Part shown: positions 60,028-64,000 of the stretch, one piece after another
How positions within the stretch are numbered: position 1 is the first letter of the stretch
Layout: every line of letters starts with the position of its first letter
DNA from: Halococcus qingdaonensis
Lineage (GTDB): Archaea; Halobacteriota; Halobacteria; Halobacteriales; Halococcaceae
Assembly (NCBI RefSeq): GCF_024508235.1
Contig: NZ_CP101943.1
Coordinates: forward strand, 2,205,112-2,269,111
DNA: 64,000 bases
Direction of reading: 5' to 3'
Translations under genes and position numbers: made by a program
The notes under the pieces: model-generated
Told to the model about the DNA's origin: nothing
What the model saw: only the letters and a program-made list of their open reading frames with translations
Database searches by the model: none

Positions 60028-61296
60028 ATGGATCGTCGGACTTTCCTCCGGACGGCCGGGCTGGTCGGCATCGCCGGCGCGAGCGGCTGCTCGCTGCCGT
60101 TCGACTCCTCGCCGCTCCCGAACGGGAGCGACGGCAACGGCTCGGGCGAGACGCCAGAGCTAACGCCGACGCCCGAGCCGCCGGACACCCGTTCGGGAGC
60201 GGCGCTGACGGGTGTCTATGCCGGTGGCGACGGACTCGTGGCGAACCTCGACAGCTACAGCAGTTGGCTCGGCCAGAAACCGGCGGTCGCGCTCGTCTTC
60301 GTCGACGCGTTCGGACCGACCAGCGCGAAGCGCGGGTTCGTCGAGGGAGCGCTGACGAACGTCTGGAAGGCGGGCCACGTGCCGCTGATCTCGTGGCAGC
60401 CGTTCGAGCCCCAGAAAAACCAGACCAGCGAGACGATCGAGCGGGAGATCGCGAACGGCGAGTACGACGACCAGATCGACGAGTGGGCCAGCCTGCTCGA
60501 CAGTTGGGCGCACCCGCGCGGCGACAACACCCGCGGCCGGCGGTTCTACTTCCGGCCGGCCCACGAGATGAACGGCAACTGGTTCCCGTGGAGCGCGCTC
60601 GATGCGACCCGTGTCGAGGCGACTGCCGCCCCGGAAACGGACGACGGGGATGGCGAGGACCCGACGGCCGGCATCCCCGAGGACTACGTCGGGATGTGGC
60701 GGCAGCTCTACAAGCGGTTCTCCGAAACAAAACTCGACGAGTCGAACATCCAGTGGATCTGGTCGCCGAACGCCGACGAGATCGGCGGCATCCGCGCCGA
60801 GCGCTACTACCCCGGCGACGACTACGTCGACTGGGTGGGGCTCGACGGGTTCAACTTCGGCGGGAGCCAGCAGTATTCGACCGGGCAGTCGAACTGGCGC
60901 TCGCCCGCGGAGCTGTTCGATCCGATGTTGAACCGGATGCGCGAACTGACCGACAAGCCGGTGGCGCTCACGGAGTTCGCCTCCTCGTCGATCCCGAGTT
61001 CGGGCAACGGCCACGATCCCCAGCAGAAAGCCCAGTGGATCGACGACGCCTTCTCCTACGTCTCGGAGAACGACATCAAGATGACCTGCTGGTTCAACGT
61101 CGACAAGACGGGCCAGGACGAGACCGACTGGGCGGTGTTCGGCGGCTCGCGCGGCACCGATCAGGCCAGCGTCGGCGGCGAGCAGTATTCGTCCTACCAG
61201 AACTACAAGCAGGCGCTCTCGGCCGACAAATATCTCGCCGCGCTTCCGGACTACCCCCCACTGCTGACCGACGACGAGTTCGCCGGCAAGTTCTAA
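60028..61296 (+). CDS. Secreted GH26-like glycosidase (Tat lipoprotein)
   Basis: A 422-residue protein. MDRRTFLRTAGLVGIAGASGC has a Tat motif and lipobox. A Ser/Gly/Pro linker runs to about residue 55, then comes a (beta/alpha)8 GH26-type domain. The acid/base E180 is in PAHEMNGNWFPW and the nucleophile E316 in VALTEFASSS; DWVGLDGFNFG and WIWSPN are conserved. GH26 enzymes are endo-mannanases or related beta-glycanases. It ends 4 bp inside the convergent second GH26 gene. It is probably cell-surface bound and acts on a mannan-like glycan. Confidence 0.88.
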   Translation: MDRRTFLRTAGLVGIAGASGCSLPFDSSPLPNGSDGNGSGETPELTPTPEPPDTRSGAALTGVYAGGDGLVANLDSYSSWLGQKPAVALVFVDAFGPTSAKRGFVEGALTNVWKAGHVPLISWQPFEPQKNQTSETIEREIANGEYDDQIDEWASLLDSWAHPRGDNTRGRRFYFRPAHEMNGNWFPWSALDATRVEATAAPETDDGDGEDPTAGIPEDYVGMWRQLYKRFSETKLDESNIQWIWSPNADEIGGIRAERYYPGDDYVDWVGLDGFNFGGSQQYSTGQSNWRSPAELFDPMLNRMRELTDKPVALTEFASSSIPSSGNGHDPQQKAQWIDDAFSYVSENDIKMTCWFNVDKTGQDETDWAVFGGSRGTDQASVGGEQYSSYQNYKQALSADKYLAALPDYPPLLTDDEFAGKF

Positions 61297-62288
61297 ACGC
61301 CGCGGAAGGTCGCATCGTCGATCGGCGGGGCCGTGGGTTCGTGATCGGCAAGCGCCTCGCGATAGGCCGGATAGCACGCGTAGCCGTCGATGGTATCGGT
61401 GCCGTTTTTCCCATCGAATACTGCCCAATCGGTCTCCTTGTCCTCGTTGAACCAGCTGTACAGTTGCACGTACCCATCGAAGTAGTCGATCGCCGCGCGC
61501 AGCCAGTCGGCCTTCCGTGCCGGATCGTGACCGTCGGCCGTCAGCGACGAACAGCCGACCTCGGGCACGCAGAGTGGTTTATCGAAGCGACCGAGCCGTG
61601 TGAGCATGTCGTCGAACACCGCTGCCGGCGCGCGCCAGTCCGACCACTCCCGACTCTGCCCCCAGTTGAACCCATCCACTCCCACCCAGTCGACGTACTC
61701 CTCACCGGGATAACAGGCCTCGGCGGTATGCTCGCCGACGTCGGCGTGGTTAACACACCAGATCCACTGGCAGTGGTCGGCGTCGATCTCGCTGGCGAGC
61801 GCGTCGTGGACGTGTCGCCACATTTCGACGTAGTCGTCGGGCGTCGACTCGCCGACCGTCGGACTCCACGGATACCAGTCGCCGTTCATCTCGTGGGCGA
61901 GTCGGAGGTAGAGCCGACGATCGTCGGCGGTTCCCCATTTCCCGTCGGGGCCGGCCAGCCAGTCGGTCAGTCGGCCCGCCCAGTCGTCGAGATAGGCGTC
62001 GAAATCGCCGGCAGCGATCCGACGGGCGATGTCGGATTCGGTTTCGGCGGCGAGATACGGCTCCCAGGTGAGCAACGGCACGCGCCCGGCGTCCCAGATG
62101 CGAGGAAGGAGGCTCTCGAACAGGTGGTCGATCGCGTCGCGTCGCCACGGCGTGAACAGCGTCTGGACGGCGTGGCGCGTTCCGAGCCAGCGGTCCATCG
62201 CATCGACGACGGTCGTCCGCTCGGGATCGACGTAAACGCCCGACAGCGGAGATTTCACGGTCGGTCGCCTCGGCGGGACGGTCGGCAT
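61293..62288 (-). CDS. Cytoplasmic GH26-like glycosidase, paralogue
   Basis: A 331-residue GH26-type protein with no signal peptide. Acid/base E133 is in AHEMNGDWYPW and nucleophile E243 in CVPEVGCSS; WVGVDGFNWG and WIWCVNHADVG match the secreted paralogue. Its lack of a signal suggests action inside the cell, or export by another route. It is convergent with the Tat-exported paralogue, overlapping by 4 bp. Start at 62288; the frame is open to 62342 but the upstream residues look non-coding. Confidence 0.85.
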   Translation of the reverse strand: MPTVPPRRPTVKSPLSGVYVDPERTTVVDAMDRWLGTRHAVQTLFTPWRRDAIDHLFESLLPRIWDAGRVPLLTWEPYLAAETESDIARRIAAGDFDAYLDDWAGRLTDWLAGPDGKWGTADDRRLYLRLAHEMNGDWYPWSPTVGESTPDDYVEMWRHVHDALASEIDADHCQWIWCVNHADVGEHTAEACYPGEEYVDWVGVDGFNWGQSREWSDWRAPAAVFDDMLTRLGRFDKPLCVPEVGCSSLTADGHDPARKADWLRAAIDYFDGYVQLYSWFNEDKETDWAVFDGKNGTDTIDGYACYPAYREALADHEPTAPPIDDATFRGV

Positions 62289-62327
62289 CGGCCATGGGAC
62301 GGACGCTCGCCGGCCATATCGTCGTGT

Positions 62328-62337
62328 TTTTATTTGC
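62328..62337. promoter_or_regulatory. Shared TATA-rich box, GH26 / surface protein genes
   Basis: GTTTTTATTT (AAATAAAAAC on the minus strand) is the only strong TATA-like run between the divergent starts at 62288 and 62387, and may serve one or both genes. Both would then have short leaders. Confidence 0.4.
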
Positions 62338-62386
62338 GGCACGCATGAAGCTGCTGATTACACTCGGCCATCGCGTCGAGGAACAA

Positions 62387-63520
62387 ATGAACACAGCCTA
62401 TCGGAACAGCGTCCTCGTGGTCGTGCTACTCGCAGCGACGGCACTCGCGCCCGGTATCGCCGTCGGCATCGTCTCTCACCCGGTCGACGGTGACGTCTCC
62501 ACACAGCAGAACGCGACCGACGCGAGCGCGAACGCGTCGGTAACGCTGGCGAACCAGACGCGTACCGGACGGTCGGTGTTCATCGACCGGGCGACGCTCC
62601 CCGAGGGCGGGTTCGTCGTGCTGTCGGAGGCCGGCGAGAACGGCAGCATCGTCGGCGTGAGTCTGCCGCTTTCGGCCGGCACGCATGAAGGAAAGGTGAC
62701 GTTGCGCGGCGCTCCCGGGAACGACCTGAACCGGACGCGTCTCGGCACGAACACCACGCTCGTCGCCACACTCCACCGGGATTCGAACGACAACGGTCGC
62801 TTCGACGGGCTGCTCACGTCGGACGCCGACGAGCCGTACGGCAATGGCTCCGCGCCGGCGCGCGACCGCGCGACCGTCACGGTGGCCGACGGCGAGCGCC
62901 CGACGAACGCCTCCGTGACGCTGTCGAATCGGACGTCCGATGGAACGGCCGTCACCGTCGATCGGGCGACGCTCCCCGACGGCGGTTACGTCGCCGTTCA
63001 CGAGGGTGGCTACAACGGCTCGAACGCGACCGAGACGCTCGTCGGCGCGACCGGTTACCTCGACGCCGGCAGCTACGAGAACGTCACCGTGACGCTCGAT
63101 GGAGAGAACGACACTATCCCTGTCGACTCCGGGCACATCAGCGTGGTCGTCCACGAGGACACCGACGGCGACCGTGCGTTCCAGTACATGCCGTCGGACG
63201 GCGTCGAGGATCAGCCGGCGCGCGTGAACGGATCGCCGGTGGCCGATACGGCATCGCTCACCGTCGAGCGCCCATCGACGCCCACGCCGACCGCGACGGC
63301 AACCAGTTCGCCGACCGAGACGGAGCCGTCCACCACGGCGACGACGGAGCCCACAGCGACGGAGACACCAACGGCGACACCAGCGCAGGAGCCGGCCGAC
63401 GAGAGCACACCCTATGGCGGCGAGAGCAGCGGTCGTGAGGGGATCCTCGACAACCCGCTCTTCCCGGTCATCATCGGGGTGTTCGCGCTGTTCGCCGTGC
63501 TCACGGTCGTCACGCGATAG
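62387..63520 (+). CDS. Surface protein with two DUF7282-like domains
   Basis: A 377-residue exported protein. An N-terminal signal helix (about 8-27) is followed by two homologous beta domains. Each opens with NASVTLxNxTxxGxxVxxDRATLPxGG-type sequence (about residues 45-150 and 160-275), as in DUF7282 repeats. There are many N-x-S/T glycosylation sites, then a Thr/Pro-rich stalk (TPTPTATATSSP), and a C-terminal membrane helix. No PGF motif precedes that helix. A GAGGA Shine-Dalgarno 5 nt before the ATG decides the start. It is divergent from the cytoplasmic GH26 gene. Confidence 0.85.
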   Translation: MNTAYRNSVLVVVLLAATALAPGIAVGIVSHPVDGDVSTQQNATDASANASVTLANQTRTGRSVFIDRATLPEGGFVVLSEAGENGSIVGVSLPLSAGTHEGKVTLRGAPGNDLNRTRLGTNTTLVATLHRDSNDNGRFDGLLTSDADEPYGNGSAPARDRATVTVADGERPTNASVTLSNRTSDGTAVTVDRATLPDGGYVAVHEGGYNGSNATETLVGATGYLDAGSYENVTVTLDGENDTIPVDSGHISVVVHEDTDGDRAFQYMPSDGVEDQPARVNGSPVADTASLTVERPSTPTPTATATSSPTETEPSTTATTEPTATETPTATPAQEPADESTPYGGESSGREGILDNPLFPVIIGVFALFAVLTVVTR

Positions 63521-63565
63521 CGCCGGACCGACCGATTCATCTTTCTCGCGGGCGAACCGCCGGCA

Positions 63566-64000
63566 ATGGACGGGCCGCTGTGGACCGACGAACACGCACC
63601 GGCGCTCGCGGAACTCCCCCAGCCGGCCGTTCGCGAGTCGCTCGATCGGGCCGTCGCCGAGCCGCTGAACCTGATCCTGCACGGGCCGCCAGGAGCCGGC
63701 AAGACGGCCGCCGTGCGCGCGCTCGCCGACGAACTCCACACCGATCCCGACAACGACCTCGTCGAACTCAACGTCGCCGACTTCTTCGGGCGAACGAAAA
63801 AGGAGGTGAGCGAGGACCCGCGATTTTCGTCGTTCATCACTTCGAAACGCCGGCGTAACTCCTCGAAGGCCGATCTCATCAAACACGTCCTCTCGGAGTC
63901 GGCGAGCTACGCACCCGTCTCCGGCGAGTACAAGACGATCCTGCTCGACAACGCCGAGGCCATCCGCGAGGACTTCCAGCAGGCGCTCCGGCGGGTGATG
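63566..64000 (+). CDS. rfcC: Replication factor C small subunit, 5' part
   Basis: 145 codons are present before the right edge. MDGPLWTDEHAPALAELPQ leads to Walker A GPPGAGKT at 40-47, then LVELNVADFFGRTKKEV, and YKTILLDNAEAIREDFQQALRRVM with the Walker B Asp (LLDNAE instead of DE). This is the second RFC small subunit (RfcC type) of haloarchaea, part of the clamp loader that places PCNA on DNA. The gene continues beyond 64000. Confidence 0.92.
   Translation, partial: MDGPLWTDEHAPALAELPQPAVRESLDRAVAEPLNLILHGPPGAGKTAAVRALADELHTDPDNDLVELNVADFFGRTKKEVSEDPRFSSFITSKRRRNSSKADLIKHVLSESASYAPVSGEYKTILLDNAEAIREDFQQALRRVM

Noticed and set aside
1-64000. CRISPR array, rRNA or tRNA genes, prophage or replication origin
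   Set aside because: I looked for regularly spaced repeats, conserved rRNA/tRNA segments, phage structural genes and orc/cdc6 with origin boxes and saw none.

Overview
This window is a high-GC chromosomal stretch from a haloarchaeon (class Halobacteria). The evidence is strongly acidic proteins, leaderless starts about 26 bp downstream of TATA-like boxes, Tat-type lipoprotein signals, and archaeal information-processing genes (Hel308, Cgi121, RIO1, aIF1A, Dim2-like KH protein, RFC small subunit). A genus such as Halococcus is possible but cannot be fixed from the sequence. I see no rRNA, tRNA or CRISPR array.

Layout. 1-11.7 kb: mixed housekeeping and small haloarchaeal families (NAD-binding protein, PHP phosphoesterase, Tat lipoprotein, cupin, DCC protein, nucleoside hydrolase, acyl-CoA dehydrogenase, SCP2-like protein, GATase, glutamate-cysteine ligase-like GshA). 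11.7-16.4 kb: a complete polyhydroxyalkanoate locus, phaR-phaP-phaE-phaC on the minus strand, divergent from a phaJ-type hydratase. 16.5-24.3 kb: SMR transporter, Cgi121 (KEOPS) next to Hel308, ferredoxin, a lipoprotein/membrane protein pair, seryl-tRNA synthetase, MBL hydrolase.

24.5-34.1 kb is the most notable region and reads as an organosulfonate (taurine) dissimilation locus. It holds an iron-type alcohol dehydrogenase, sulfoacetaldehyde acetyltransferase (Xsc), phosphate acetyltransferase (Pta), an APC permease, an OCD/alanine-dehydrogenase-type enzyme, an Lrp-like regulator and a class III aminotransferase (candidate taurine:pyruvate aminotransferase). Proposed flow: uptake, transamination of taurine to sulfoacetaldehyde with pyruvate becoming alanine, Xsc cleavage to sulfite and acetyl phosphate, Pta conversion to acetyl-CoA, and pyruvate regeneration from alanine. 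The iron dehydrogenase could reduce sulfoacetaldehyde to isethionate. A 10-mer is shared between the xsc and permease promoters.

34.2-46.5 kb: stress proteins, acyl-CoA synthetase, a Na+/H+ antiporter with RCK domains, thiolase, an AAA+ ATPase with a His-rich tail followed by a PhnP-like hydrolase, and an ABC-2 exporter divergent from its probable TetR repressor across one central TATA box. 46.5-47.7 kb is a low-GC insert with one unfamiliar gene. 47.7-50.0 kb is the Dim2/RIO1/aIF1A translation and ribosome-biogenesis group with a GNAT gene inside. 50-56 kb: alcohol dehydrogenase, DUF460 protein, carbonic anhydrase, RNase Z. 56.0-57.5 kb: a repeat- and hairpin-rich stretch and an intact IS5-family element with 9-bp target duplication. 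57.5-63.5 kb: a glycan locus with two GT2 glycosyltransferases, two convergent GH26-like glycosidases (one Tat-secreted, one cytoplasmic) and a glycosylatable surface protein. The window ends inside an RFC small-subunit gene.

Several non-coding repeat families are present: a 63-bp dispersed repeat at both ends of the window, 21-nt hairpins with shared geometry but unrelated sequence, and a TTTTGC/GCAAAA-bounded repeat, one copy of which is associated with a 31-bp duplication of the thiolase gene end.
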